Below, one piece after another: positions 1 to 10,817 of a DNA stretch of 33,983 bases. Below the pieces are notes generated by a model, which did not search any database, was not told the DNA's origin, and saw nothing but the letters and a program-made list of their open reading frames with translations. The position numbers and the translations under genes were made by a program. The stretch comes from Nannocystaceae bacterium (GTDB lineage Bacteria > Myxococcota_A > Polyangia > Nannocystales > Nannocystaceae). The stretch's first letter is position 1. Each line of letters starts with the position of its first letter. The stretch covers positions 1-33,983 of the forward strand of contig JAIBBS010000085.1 in assembly GCA_019694555.1 (NCBI GenBank), written 5' to 3'.

Positions 1-49
1 GGCGGCACGAAGGCGAGGCCCGTGTCGGGCCGGGATCGCGGCCGCGGCG

Positions 50-403
50 TCAACCGCTGGGATCGGAGACGGGGCTGTCGCCGGCGCCCGCATCGACCGT
101 GGGATCGACCGTGGGATCGACCGTGGGATCGACCGTGGGATCGACCGTGGTCGCCGAGGTGCCCGCGCTCGAGCCGGTGCCGCTGCTCGAGCCGCTCGAG
201 CTGCCCGAGGTGTCGGTGTCGCCGCCGCTGTCGCTGCTGCCGGCGGACGCGCCGCTGCCGGCGTCGCCTTGCCCGCCCTTGGGCGTGACGCCGCCATAGT
301 GCGACTCGCCCACCGGCGCGGGCCCGGCCCGCTCGGGCGCGCCGCAGCCACCCGCGACGAGCGCGAGGGTCCCGGCGACGACGACACGGCGTGTGCGCAC
401 CAC
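50..403 (-). CDS. Small Ser/Gly/Thr-rich putative lipoprotein
   Basis: This is a 117-residue protein of unknown function, predicted to be exported and lipid-anchored. It starts with GTG (a second GTG follows at once), then an Arg-containing N-terminus, a short hydrophobic stretch, and Cys20 in the context LVAGGC, which is a passable but not ideal lipobox. The rest is low complexity: a run of Ser/Gly/Thr/Asp, then four copies of Thr-Val-Asp-Pro encoded by a 12-bp tandem repeat, then a short acidic tail. No folded domain is visible, so it may be a tether or surface spacer. It is transcribed away from the operon starting near 511, so the roughly 100 bases between them should hold both promoters. 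The high third-position G+C of the frame supports coding, but low-complexity frames can mislead. Confidence 0.6.
   Translation of the reverse strand: MVRTRRVVVAGTLALVAGGCGAPERAGPAPVGESHYGGVTPKGGQGDAGSGASAGSSDSGGDTDTSGSSSGSSSGTGSSAGTSATTVDPTVDPTVDPTVDPTVDAGAGDSPVSDPSG
93..150. repeat. 12-bp tandem repeat, four full copies
   Basis: The unit GGGATCGACCGT occurs four times perfectly at 101-148, with a partial copy before it (93-100) and two matching bases after. It lies inside the small lipoprotein gene and encodes repeated Thr-Val-Asp-Pro. Because the unit is a multiple of three, a change in copy number would lengthen or shorten the linker without breaking the frame. Confidence 0.9.
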
Positions 404-510
404 GGCTTGCTTGTGCCATCGCGGCCGCGGCCGCGCCAGTTCAGCGCCGGGCGCGGCCCCTTGCGGCCCGCTCGACGTCGCCCGCGTCGCTGGGCGACAC
501 TGTCGCCGCC

Positions 511-1599
511 GTGGTCGCGCCGCTCCTGCGCCTGCCCGAGGCGACGATCACCGCCGAGCTGTGGCCCGCGATGAGCCCCGAGGCGATGGCGCTGCCGCTG
601 CACCCGGCGCAACCGCTCGACCTCGAGGATGCGATCCGCTACCTCGAGCGCCCGCGCATCGACAACACGCAGTTCCGCGCCGCGGCGATCCGCCTGGGCG
701 CGCTGCGGGCCGACGACGACGAGCCCCCGATCGCCTTCGTCGCGCGCGCGTGGCTCGAGGGCCGCGCGTCGTTGCACGTGCGCGAGGTCTTGCGTGCGCG
801 CAGCGACATCAGCGTCGAGCCGGTGCAGAACCTCGCCGACCTCGCGCAGGGCCTCGCCAACGCGGTGCGACCGACGCCGCACAAGAGCTTCGTCGCGATC
901 CAGGTGCTGTTCGAGGGCAACCTCGGCTGCGCCGGCGCGAGCGTGCGCGTGGTGTTGCCCGACGGTGAGCCACGCACGTTGACGCTCGACGGCAACTCGA
1001 GCCTGCGCGTCGACGGCATCGAGCCCGGCACGTGCACGCTCGAGCTGCCCGAGCCGTTGCCGCTGCCGGGGCCCGACGCGCGCGAGCTGACGCCGGGCCC
1101 GATCGACGGCAGCACCGCCACCATCGCGCGCGACGGCCACGCGCGCATGCGCAGCGGCGCGTCGCACCGCGTGCTGGTCCGCGGCGCGTGTCTCGAGCTC
1201 GCGCTCGATCTGGGCGAGCGCCAGCGCTTCGCGCCCGGCTGCCGCCTGCGCCTGCGCGGCGGCGGCTACGACCGCGTGGTCCCGCTGTCGCAGGCGCGCG
1301 ATCACGGCGGGCTCGCGATGTTCCACTTCCACGGCGTGCGCCGCGGCCTGCGCTACGCGCTGGCGTTCGAGCCGGAGTCGGATCCGCCGGTGACGTTGTT
1401 CGAGGATCAGAGCCTCGACGGCTTCTTCGACGTGCTCGGGGACACGCAGGCCGCGATCGAGCCCATCGTGCTCGCCGCGTCGATCGCCCCGCCGCCGCCG
1501 CACCACACCGAGCCCGCCGCCGGGCCGGCGGTGGCGCAGCGCGACGACACCCGCGACGTCCTGCGTGCGCCGTACCCGTGGGAGCTCGAGTCGGCATGA
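511..1599 (+). CDS. Beta-sandwich protein with T6SS-effector-like 'LPDG/GIxPGTC' domain
   Basis: This is the first gene of a tightly coupled trio. Its central part contains VVLPDG, then LDGNSSLRVDGIEPGTC, then ELPEP. From memory, the same order (LPDG, LD-G-A-RVDGI-PGTC, FP-LD) appears in carboxypeptidase-regulatory-like domains attached to type VI secretion effectors and VgrG-linked proteins. A second beta-rich segment follows (GCRLRLRGGGYDRVV), and the C-terminus ends in a Pro-rich tail and YPWELESA. No catalytic motif is visible. The start is uncertain. The frame is open from GTG 391, but codons before about 460 lack the G/C-ending bias and that start would overlap the divergent lipoprotein. 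GTG 511 (362 aa) or ATG 571 (342 aa) is more likely. The stop overlaps the next start as ATGA. Confidence 0.65.
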   Translation: MVAPLLRLPEATITAELWPAMSPEAMALPLHPAQPLDLEDAIRYLERPRIDNTQFRAAAIRLGALRADDDEPPIAFVARAWLEGRASLHVREVLRARSDISVEPVQNLADLAQGLANAVRPTPHKSFVAIQVLFEGNLGCAGASVRVVLPDGEPRTLTLDGNSSLRVDGIEPGTCTLELPEPLPLPGPDARELTPGPIDGSTATIARDGHARMRSGASHRVLVRGACLELALDLGERQRFAPGCRLRLRGGGYDRVVPLSQARDHGGLAMFHFHGVRRGLRYALAFEPESDPPVTLFEDQSLDGFFDVLGDTQAAIEPIVLAASIAPPPPHHTEPAAGPAVAQRDDTRDVLRAPYPWELESA

Positions 1600-2891
1600 G
1601 CGAGCACGCCGTCGTCACGGTGGTCGACGAGACCGGCGCCGCGATCACGCCCACGGCGGTCAAGCTCGTCGCCGGCGCGACCACCCACGCGTTCGCGGAC
1701 GTGCCGCCGCAGGGACTCTCGCTCGACCTCGCGAGCGCTGCCGCGGGCAGCTGGCAGCTCGTGCTCGAGCTGCCCGATCACCCGCCGTTGCCGTTCTCGG
1801 TGCAGATCGCCGGCAGCGGCGCCAAGAGCATCGCGTTCGCCGGCGACTCGCCGCGCTGCTGCGCGCTGGCCAGCGCGTCGGTGACCGACGGCTCGAGCGG
1901 CACGCGCAAGCTCTTCACCTTCGCGTTCACGCTGACCAAGAAGCACACCGAGCTGGTGATGCTCGCGGGCTGGGACTACCACGGCGGCTCGGACAACACG
2001 CTGTACGCCAAGACCTGGCGCGACGACCTCTACGCCGGCGAGACCTGGCAGACCGGCAAGAAGACCAGCCTCACCAAGCGCATCGGCGACGCCACGGTCG
2101 TGACCATCTTCGACTTCAAGAGCGGCAACCGCGTCCGCTACATCAAGGGCAAGCGCGACTGGCACGTGATGGACAAGTTGCTGCAGGGCAGCGTGCCCAC
2201 GCACACCGCCGGCGGCGAGACCACCGCGGCGCTGCAGCAGCGCCACGACGACGACTCGATCTCGATCGTGCACGCGTACCGCTACGTGCAGGACCTCGGC
2301 GTGGCCGCGGCAGGCTCGCTGCAGCGCTTCGACATCTTCTCGCACGCGTGGGTCGGCGGGCCCATCATGATCGACACCTGGCAGGCGCCCGACTACGACG
2401 CCGGCGGCGCCCGCGAAGCCGAGCGCGATCCCGGCGACAAGGACGGCCGCTCGAAGGACTTCAGCTCGACCAACATGACGCGCCGCGGCGACTTCAAGAA
2501 GGCGTTCGCCGCGGACGCGGTCGCCAAGATGTGGGGCTGTCAGGCGACCACGGACAACCGCGCGCTGGTCCGCGCCGCGGCCGGGGCCAAGGACAAGGAC
2601 GCGCCGCTGTCGGTGAGCTACGGCGGCAAGACCTACTCGGTCACGGCCAAGCAGATCGCGGCGGCGATGACGAAGAACATCCTGCCCGACACGTACATGA
2701 AGCAGCTGGCCAAGACCGTCGGCATCACCATGTACGGCGCGCCGCCGGGCATGGGCGCGAGCCTGCGGGCCGTGGGCGCGCGCAACTACATGTTCGTGGA
2801 CCAGTCGGTCTACAAGCTCGAGTACGCCTGGTACAAGTCCGCGATCGGGCTCACGCCCGACGAGACCGGCTACTTCCCCTACGCGCCATGA
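1596..2891 (+). CDS. Putative effector-like protein with candidate His/Cys dyad
   Basis: This 431-residue protein is not one I can name. Residues 1 to about 75 look like a small beta-sandwich (AVVTVVDETG, then LELPDHPPLPFSV). The rest is mixed alpha/beta with no signal peptide. Two motifs stand out. The first is a hydrophobic strand followed by Ser-His250-Ala-Trp-Val-Gly-Gly-Pro. About 65 residues later comes a hydrophobic strand followed by Trp-Gly-Cys315. A strand-then-His-with-glycines and strand-then-Cys arrangement is typical of clan CD (caspase-like) cysteine peptidases, so a catalytic dyad is possible but unproven. The gene overlaps both neighbours by ATGA and is probably translationally coupled to them. 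Context suggests a secreted effector whose downstream lipoprotein could be its immunity protein. A structural or carbohydrate-active role is not excluded. Confidence 0.65.
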   Translation: MSEHAVVTVVDETGAAITPTAVKLVAGATTHAFADVPPQGLSLDLASAAAGSWQLVLELPDHPPLPFSVQIAGSGAKSIAFAGDSPRCCALASASVTDGSSGTRKLFTFAFTLTKKHTELVMLAGWDYHGGSDNTLYAKTWRDDLYAGETWQTGKKTSLTKRIGDATVVTIFDFKSGNRVRYIKGKRDWHVMDKLLQGSVPTHTAGGETTAALQQRHDDDSISIVHAYRYVQDLGVAAAGSLQRFDIFSHAWVGGPIMIDTWQAPDYDAGGAREAERDPGDKDGRSKDFSSTNMTRRGDFKKAFAADAVAKMWGCQATTDNRALVRAAAGAKDKDAPLSVSYGGKTYSVTAKQIAAAMTKNILPDTYMKQLAKTVGITMYGAPPGMGASLRAVGARNYMFVDQSVYKLEYAWYKSAIGLTPDETGYFPYAP

Positions 2892-3493
2892 CCCGCCCGC
2901 GCGCGCTGCTGTTCGCGTGGGTGTTGGCGTTCGCGTGCGAGCGCGGCCACGGGCCGACGACGCGCGCCCCCGCGACCGCGCCCGTGCCCAACACCGCGGC
3001 GGCCCTGCACGCGCGCGCACAGCAGCTCGCGACGATCACCGTGCTCGATCTCGACGGCGCCGTGCTCGGCCGCTGCCGCGACGAGGTGGTCGCGCAGGTC
3101 CGCGAGGCGCTGGTCGCGGGCGACGTGCTCGAGGGCCTCGCGGCCGGCCCACCGCCGTGGGACGTGCGCCTGCGGCTGCAGCTGCACGAAGGCACCACGT
3201 TCGTCGCGCGGCTCGCGAGCGACGCGACCGTGCGGCTGTGCCCGGGCGAGCACGACCCCAAGCCATCCCAGACCCACGATCGCGCCCACGATGGGAGCGC
3301 CTCGCACCTCGATGCGGGAGACCCCGCACTGTCCGATTGCACCGCCGCCGCCGCCGCGACGCGGGGCCACGAGCTGGCGATCCCACCGGCGCTGTTCGAC
3401 GAGGTCGCTCGCATCGTCGGCCGCCCACCGCGGCGCGAGTACCAACTCGCGCCCGGTGCCACGAACTCTCCGTTCGGACCCGAAGTCCGCTAG
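2888..3493 (+). CDS. Putative lipoprotein, possible immunity partner
   Basis: This is a 201-residue predicted lipoprotein. The N-terminus MTRPRALLFAWVLAFAC has positive charges, a hydrophobic core and the lipobox AFAC, with lipidation expected at Cys17. The mature part has no recognisable domain. It contains a mixed helix/strand region (ITVLDLDGAVLGRC, then WDVRLRLQLHEG) and three further Cys residues that could form disulfides. The start codon is set by the ATGA overlap with the upstream gene, which makes it the third member of the 511-3493 operon. Small lipoproteins directly downstream of toxin-like genes often neutralise the toxin in the periplasm, so an immunity role is a reasonable guess but is supported only by position. 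Confidence 0.7.
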   Translation: MTRPRALLFAWVLAFACERGHGPTTRAPATAPVPNTAAALHARAQQLATITVLDLDGAVLGRCRDEVVAQVREALVAGDVLEGLAAGPPPWDVRLRLQLHEGTTFVARLASDATVRLCPGEHDPKPSQTHDRAHDGSASHLDAGDPALSDCTAAAAATRGHELAIPPALFDEVARIVGRPPRREYQLAPGATNSPFGPEVR

Positions 3494-3496
3494 ACT
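3491..3496 (+). promoter_or_regulatory. Candidate -10 element, leaderless start
   Basis: The hexamer TAGACT lies six bases before the ATG at 3503, where a sigma-70-type -10 would put the transcript start at the start codon itself. It also contains the stop codon of the preceding lipoprotein gene. A clear -35 is not visible. Confidence 0.3.
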
Positions 3497-3502
3497 GGCA
3501 GC

Positions 3503-4303
3503 ATGTCCTGGTTCGCTTCGAATCCGACGTCCGCGAGGCTGCTTCGTCCGTCGCACGCGTGGGGCCTGCTCACGGCGTTCGCGGGGGGCCTGGGACTCGC
3601 CTCGGCGCTGGCGTCGTGTGCCCCGGTGGCGCAGGGCGGCTGTGACCTCGACGAGCAGTGCGGTCGCGGGCAGATGTGCGATCAGGACACCAACGAGTGT
3701 GTCGACAAGGACATCGACACCACCAGCACCGAGTCCCCGGCGCCGGCGACCTTCAGCAGCAAGCAGGTGCCGTTCCATCGCGGCAAGGTCTGCACCGTCA
3801 CCGAGGTCAAGGCCGGCGGCGACATCCCGGTCACCATCAACCCCTGCTACCACCCGTGCCTGGACAAGGGCGCGTTCAAGCACAAGCACTACTACGAGTG
3901 CCTGGGCTCGCGCTGCAACGCGTGGGCGGTGATGTTCGTCGAGGCCAAGAACACGCCCACGACCTGTCCCACCGATGCGTTCGGTCAGTTCGACATGGCC
4001 GAGTGCTCGTGGGGCCCCGCGGTCGAGCTCAAGATCGGCACCACCATCGACTCGGGTCCGGTCACCGGCACCATGCACCTCGAGATCCCGTTCTTGACCA
4101 ACGCCGACACCGCCGAGATCGCGACCCACTTCGACGACACCGACTTCATCCAGTCGAAGATCGACCAGTACCCGCCGCAGGACAACCGCTGGGTCGGCGG
4201 CATGGACATCGCGATGAACGCCAGCGCGGCCGAGCCCCCGGCCTCGTGCAACGAGAGCACGGACGGCATGGGCACGTGCAAGTGCTTCGACGTCGGATTC
4301 TGA
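3503..4303 (+). CDS. Cysteine-containing lipoprotein
   Basis: This 266-residue protein is predicted to be lipid-anchored: a long N-region with Arg residues, a hydrophobic segment (LLTAFAGGLGLASAL) and the lipobox ALASC. Just after the anchor comes a short Cys cluster with the spacing of an EGF-like or other small disulfide module (CDLDEQCGRGQMCDQDTNEC), then a Thr/Ser/Pro linker. The remaining 180 residues form a folded domain with paired cysteines (NPCYHPC, ECLGSRC, CKCF) and beta-strand-like sequence. I do not recognise this domain. The gene ends directly against the phospholipase start (TGA then GTG, no gap), so the two are probably cotranscribed and may act together at the envelope. Confidence 0.75.
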   Translation: MSWFASNPTSARLLRPSHAWGLLTAFAGGLGLASALASCAPVAQGGCDLDEQCGRGQMCDQDTNECVDKDIDTTSTESPAPATFSSKQVPFHRGKVCTVTEVKAGGDIPVTINPCYHPCLDKGAFKHKHYYECLGSRCNAWAVMFVEAKNTPTTCPTDAFGQFDMAECSWGPAVELKIGTTIDSGPVTGTMHLEIPFLTNADTAEIATHFDDTDFIQSKIDQYPPQDNRWVGGMDIAMNASAAEPPASCNESTDGMGTCKCFDVGF

Positions 4304-5530
4304 GTGGTCGACGACGACGCGAACGACTTCCATCGGCCTCGGGTCGGACTCGTGCTCTCGGGCGGTGGCGCCCGCGGTGCCTACGAGGTCGGCGTCATCC
4401 GCTACGTGCGTGAGCGGCTGCGCAAGGCGCTGCCGTTCCACGTCGTCACCGGCAGCAGCGTCGGTGCGGTCAACGGCGCGTACATGGCCGCGACCGCCGA
4501 TCGTCCGCGCGCGCAGGGCCGCATGCTCTCGCGCGTGTGGAGCGAGCTCGATCTCGACGGCATCTACCACTTCGGCTTTCGCCAGCTGCGCAACTTGCCG
4601 CAGGTGTTGTTCGGTCGCAACCTGCCCAAGGAGAACCACGGCCACACGCTGGGCGGCCTGGTCGACGCGAAGATGATCGAGGACATGGTCCGCTCGCGGA
4701 TCCCATGGGCCGGCATCGACGCGAACCTGCGCGCGGGCAACATCCACGCGTTCGCCTGCAGCGCGACCGAGCTGTCGACCGGCATCACCACGGTGTTCGT
4801 GCAGACCCGCGACGGCGAGCGACCGCACTGGCCCAAGGTCCCCGGCCAGGTCGTGGTGCAGACCCACATCACGCCGGCGCACGCGCTGGCCTCCGCGGCG
4901 ATCCCGGTGCTGTTCCCGGCGGTGCGCGTGGGCCAGGAGCTGTTCGTCGACGGCAGCCTGCGGCAGAACACGCCGATCCGCCCCGCGATGCACCTGGGCG
5001 CCAACCGCCTGCTGGTCGTGGGCCTGCGCCACGATCCCGGCGCGGAGAGCTCGCGCCCGCGGATCGTCCGCAAGAAGGTCATCTATCCCAACGCGGTGTT
5101 CATGCTGGGCAAGATGCTCAACGCGTTGATGCTCGACAAGCTCGAGGCCGACCTCGCGCGGATCCATCGCACCAACGAGCTCGTGCACGCCGGCAACGCG
5201 CTGTACGGCCCGGAGTTCTCGCAGCGCATGGCCGACCAGATGTCGGGCCGTCGTTCGCGGCCGTACCTCGAGATGAAGGTCGTGCTGATCCGCCCGAGCA
5301 AGGACCTCGGCGAGGTCGCGTACGACGTCATCCGCCGCACCGGGCTGTCCAAGCACAAGGGCGTGATGGCGCGCTGGCTGCGGCGGGTCGTGACCGCCAC
5401 CGACGAGGTCACCGAGAGCGATCTCGCGAGCTACGTGCTGTTCGAGCCCAACTACGTCGCGGAGCTGATCGAGCTGGGTTTCAACGACGCTGCGGCGCAC
5501 CACGACGAGCTCACCGCGCTGTGGGAGTGA
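4304..5530 (+). CDS. Patatin-like phospholipase
   Basis: This 408-residue protein belongs to the patatin-like phospholipase family, serine hydrolases that cleave acyl chains from phospholipids or related lipids with a Ser/Asp dyad. All three signatures are present. The oxyanion-hole glycines are GGGARG at residues 20-25. The nucleophile elbow G-S-S-V-G at 50-54 places the catalytic serine at Ser52. The Asp-Gly-Ser motif has catalytic Asp216. There is no signal peptide. About 170 residues after the dyad make up a C-terminal extension of unknown role, containing a basic patch (RPRIVRKKVIYP). The GTG start is fixed by its contact with the upstream stop, so the gene follows the lipoprotein in one transcript. 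The physiological substrate cannot be read from sequence. Confidence 0.9.
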   Translation: MVDDDANDFHRPRVGLVLSGGGARGAYEVGVIRYVRERLRKALPFHVVTGSSVGAVNGAYMAATADRPRAQGRMLSRVWSELDLDGIYHFGFRQLRNLPQVLFGRNLPKENHGHTLGGLVDAKMIEDMVRSRIPWAGIDANLRAGNIHAFACSATELSTGITTVFVQTRDGERPHWPKVPGQVVVQTHITPAHALASAAIPVLFPAVRVGQELFVDGSLRQNTPIRPAMHLGANRLLVVGLRHDPGAESSRPRIVRKKVIYPNAVFMLGKMLNALMLDKLEADLARIHRTNELVHAGNALYGPEFSQRMADQMSGRRSRPYLEMKVVLIRPSKDLGEVAYDVIRRTGLSKHKGVMARWLRRVVTATDEVTESDLASYVLFEPNYVAELIELGFNDAAAHHDELTALWE

Positions 5531-5594
5531 CGTCGGGATCCTCACCCGCCAGCGCGCGCGCCGCACCCTCGGCTTCGCGGTAAACCCGAGGTCG

Positions 5595-6749
<1,155 letters not shown>

Positions 6750-6843
6750 GCTGGGGACCAGACGCGTCGCGTCTCATCCCGCGGCCTTGGCCCGACGCAG
6801 GAAAAGCGCGGGCCGCCCGTGCCCATTGCCTGGTCGCGCGACG

Positions 6844-6886
6844 CCGACCCGGCCGGCCCTGGCCCCGGCCGGTTGGTCGGGTTTTT
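6844..6886 (+). terminator. Candidate Rho-independent terminator
   Basis: CCGAC (6844-6848) pairs with GTCGG (6876-6880), and CCGGCC (6849-6854) pairs with GGCCGG (6867-6872). This leaves a three-base bulge and a 12-base loop, and the stem is followed at once by GTTTTT. T runs are rare in this G+C-rich window, which strengthens the call. It lies about 95 bases past the dehydrogenase stop and 40 bases before the OmpA-family start. Confidence 0.5.
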
Positions 6887-6926
6887 GGGCGCCGACCGGG
6901 GCCGTGGCAGGCTCTCGCACACGCCC

Positions 6927-8309
<1,383 letters not shown>

Positions 8310-8314
8310 CGCGG

Positions 8315-10660
8315 CTACGGCAGCTCGTTCGCCAGCGTGTCCGGCACCAGCGCGCTGCGCTGGCCGACCCCCAGCAACCACAGCTGGAACGCCGCACGCG
8401 TCGCGCCGATGTGCAGCAGGTGCCGCGACTGCACCTGATCGGGGTAGTTCGCGCGCGTGGGCTCGAGCAGCACCACGTAGTCGAACTCGAGGCCCTTCAC
8501 CTGCCGCACGTCGGTGACGTCGATGCCGGCGGTGAAGCTGAAGTCCTCGCGTCGCACGCGTCGCAACCGCGGCACCTCGGCCACGCGCAAGGCCTCGTAG
8601 TAGACGTCGGCCTGCTGCGGGTAGCGGGCGATGAGCGCGACCGATGCGTTGGGCTCGCGCTGCATCAGCCCCCGCAGCGCCTCGCCCAGGAACGCGACCG
8701 CCTCGCCGGTGTCGGTGAACTCGAAGTAGCTGACCTCGGCACCGTCGCGCGCGACCAGCTGCTCGGGATCCGCGAGCGGCCCCAGCACGTGGCGCGAGAA
8801 CTCCATGATCTGCCGCGTCGAGCGATAGGTGATCTTGAGCGGCTGGATCTCCACGTGGGGCAGGCCCGCGTCACCGAGCAGCTGCGGCCAGTCGACGAAG
8901 CCGTTGTCGAACACCATCTTCTGCGCGCGGTCGCCCGCGATGGTGATGCTCTTGCCCTTGCTGGCGCAGTCGAGCAGCACGCGCACCTCGAGCGGGCACA
9001 GGTCCTGCGCCTCGTCGATGACGATGTGTTCGTACTCGATGCGCTTGCCGCCGACGAACACGCCACCGTACTTGAGCTGCATCAGCCGCAGCAGGATCGC
9101 GTCGTCCTCGGGGTCGAGGCCGGCGCCGTCGGGCACGGCCTGTTCGGGCTCGACGTCGAGATCGGCCTTGCGCGCGCACCAACGCACGATGGTGCCGACG
9201 TCGGCGTCGGTCCACTCGCCGGGCGCGTGCTCGCGGATCGCCGCGCGGATGCGGGCCTCGGAGGTGTTGAGCTCGAACCAGTCGCCGACGAAGTCGCGCA
9301 GCTGCTCGCGCGCGGCGCGGGCGACCGTGCCCGCGGCGGCCTTGAGCTTGGGCGCGAGCTCGGAGCCGCGACCCTCGCCGAGCCACTTGATCAGCCGCTC
9401 GGCGCGGACCACCGGCGGCAGCGTCGACCACGAGTCCCACGTGCGCAGCACCTCGGCGCCGGCGCGCTCGCCCAGGCGCTCGACCAGCTGGCCGCGGATG
9501 TCCTCGAGCTGCTCGCGCACCAGATCCTCGGCCATGCGCAGCACCAGCGGGTGCTTCTTGAAGCGCTGCACCGGATCGGGCGTGGCACCGGTGTAGCGCT
9601 GCTCGATGCGCAGCTTCATCTTGGCCAGCAGCGCCGCCGACCACTTGCGGTACGTCGTCACGCCCACGCCCTCGACGCCCAGCGCCGGCAGCACGTGGCG
9701 CACGTACTCGACCAGGCCGTCGTTGAACACCACGATCAGCATCGCCGCGGGTGCGAAGCGCTGCGCGTCCTGGAACGCCAGGTACGCGACGCGATGCAGC
9801 GCGACGGTGGTCTTGCCCGAACCCGCGCCGCCCTGGATGAGCACGATGCCCGACTCCGGCCGCGTGATCAGATCGAACTGCTGCTTGTCGATGAGCGCCG
9901 TGATCTCCTGCAGGTGCTTGTCGGCGCGCGCGCTGCTGTCGCTGTCGTTGACGCCCAGTTGGCCCTGCGGCACGCGGATGGCCGAGCCCGAACCGCCGTG
10001 CAGCGTGGGCTTGGCGTTGCCGACCGCCTCGCGGAAGCGACCGCGACCATCGATCGCGAAGGTCCCCTGCGGCGCGGCCACGCGACGCAGCACGCCCTCT
10101 TGCACCGCGAGGCTGCGGCGCACGAGGATCTTGCCCTCGAGCGTGCGGTCGTCGAACTCCTCCTCGTACTCGTCGTCCTCTTCGTAGCGGTAGTACAGAC
10201 GGCTCACCGGCGCGTTGCGCCAGTCGACGATGGTCACGCCGTCGCCCTGATCGAGCATGGTGTTGCGACCCACGAGCACGTCGCGGACCGAGCCGGTCCG
10301 GCCCTCGCGCAGGCGCAGGTGCCCGAAGTACGGGTTGCCGGGATCGACCGGCAGGCTGCGGCCCTGACCGCGCTTGCGGCTGAGCGCCGCGACCTGGTGC
10401 ATCTGGTCGATCAGCGAAGGCACGTCCTCTTCCTTCGCCTCCGCGATCGCATCGCGCAGCTCGATCAGCTGTGCGTCGAGATCCTCGATCTTGTCGGGGT
10501 TGGTCTGCGCGTCCTTGGCCACGCGCTGCTGCACGCGCTCGAGCAGCACCAATTCGTCGTGGACGATGCGTCGCCCGACCTCGGCCAGCTCGGACAGATC
10601 GGGCATCGCGGGCCTCGTGGGCTCGGGCAGCGCGCGGTCGCCAGCGCCGTCGTCGGACAT
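8315..10660 (-). CDS. helD: HelD-like UvrD/Rep-family ATPase (RNA polymerase recycling factor)
   Basis: This 781-residue superfamily 1 ATPase resembles HelD, which binds RNA polymerase and removes it from stalled or post-termination complexes using ATP. The N-terminal 120 residues are helical and charged, as expected for HelD's coiled-coil arm that enters the polymerase secondary channel. There follow the HelD-type sequence PYFGHLRLRE and an acidic insertion (YRYEEDDEYEEEFDD). Walker A is GGAGSGKTT (Lys283), and Walker B is IDEAQD (Asp549-Glu550). Motif-like segments GDRAQK, TYRSTRQI and VKGLEFDYVVL complete the helicase core. ATG 10660 was preferred over the upstream in-frame start at 10735 because the extra residues lack the family pattern. 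A palindrome sits directly before the start. It could instead be a general DNA helicase, but length and order favour HelD. Confidence 0.88.
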   Translation of the reverse strand: MSDDGAGDRALPEPTRPAMPDLSELAEVGRRIVHDELVLLERVQQRVAKDAQTNPDKIEDLDAQLIELRDAIAEAKEEDVPSLIDQMHQVAALSRKRGQGRSLPVDPGNPYFGHLRLREGRTGSVRDVLVGRNTMLDQGDGVTIVDWRNAPVSRLYYRYEEDDEYEEEFDDRTLEGKILVRRSLAVQEGVLRRVAAPQGTFAIDGRGRFREAVGNAKPTLHGGSGSAIRVPQGQLGVNDSDSSARADKHLQEITALIDKQQFDLITRPESGIVLIQGGAGSGKTTVALHRVAYLAFQDAQRFAPAAMLIVVFNDGLVEYVRHVLPALGVEGVGVTTYRKWSAALLAKMKLRIEQRYTGATPDPVQRFKKHPLVLRMAEDLVREQLEDIRGQLVERLGERAGAEVLRTWDSWSTLPPVVRAERLIKWLGEGRGSELAPKLKAAAGTVARAAREQLRDFVGDWFELNTSEARIRAAIREHAPGEWTDADVGTIVRWCARKADLDVEPEQAVPDGAGLDPEDDAILLRLMQLKYGGVFVGGKRIEYEHIVIDEAQDLCPLEVRVLLDCASKGKSITIAGDRAQKMVFDNGFVDWPQLLGDAGLPHVEIQPLKITYRSTRQIMEFSRHVLGPLADPEQLVARDGAEVSYFEFTDTGEAVAFLGEALRGLMQREPNASVALIARYPQQADVYYEALRVAEVPRLRRVRREDFSFTAGIDVTDVRQVKGLEFDYVVLLEPTRANYPDQVQSRHLLHIGATRAAFQLWLLGVGQRSALVPDTLANELP

Positions 10661-10663
10661 AAG

Positions 10664-10678
10664 TGCTATCGCATAGCA
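10664..10678. promoter_or_regulatory. Perfect inverted repeat at the helicase start
   Basis: TGCTAT, three bases, ATAGCA: a perfect six-base palindrome that ends three bases before the ATG of the HelD-like gene. Read on the minus strand it contains TATGCG, spaced nine bases from the ATG, so a -10 element and an operator could coincide here. A/T-rich arms are unusual in this sequence. Confidence 0.4.
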
Positions 10679-10817
10679 AACTCGGGCCGCTGCGGGCCCG
10701 GCAGCGGCGCATCGCACTTCCGTGAGCTTCTGCACGCATTGTCGCGCGGACCCGAATCGACGCAGTCCGGCCGGGCGCCACGGGCGCGAAACGCCGCCCG
10801 CAGGTGCTCGCCCCTGC

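Noticed and set aside
391..510. GTG 391 as start of the first gene of the 511-3493 trio
   Set aside because: Codons before about 460 lack the usual G/C-ending bias, and this start would overlap the divergent lipoprotein gene by 13 bases. A later start is more likely, though not proven.
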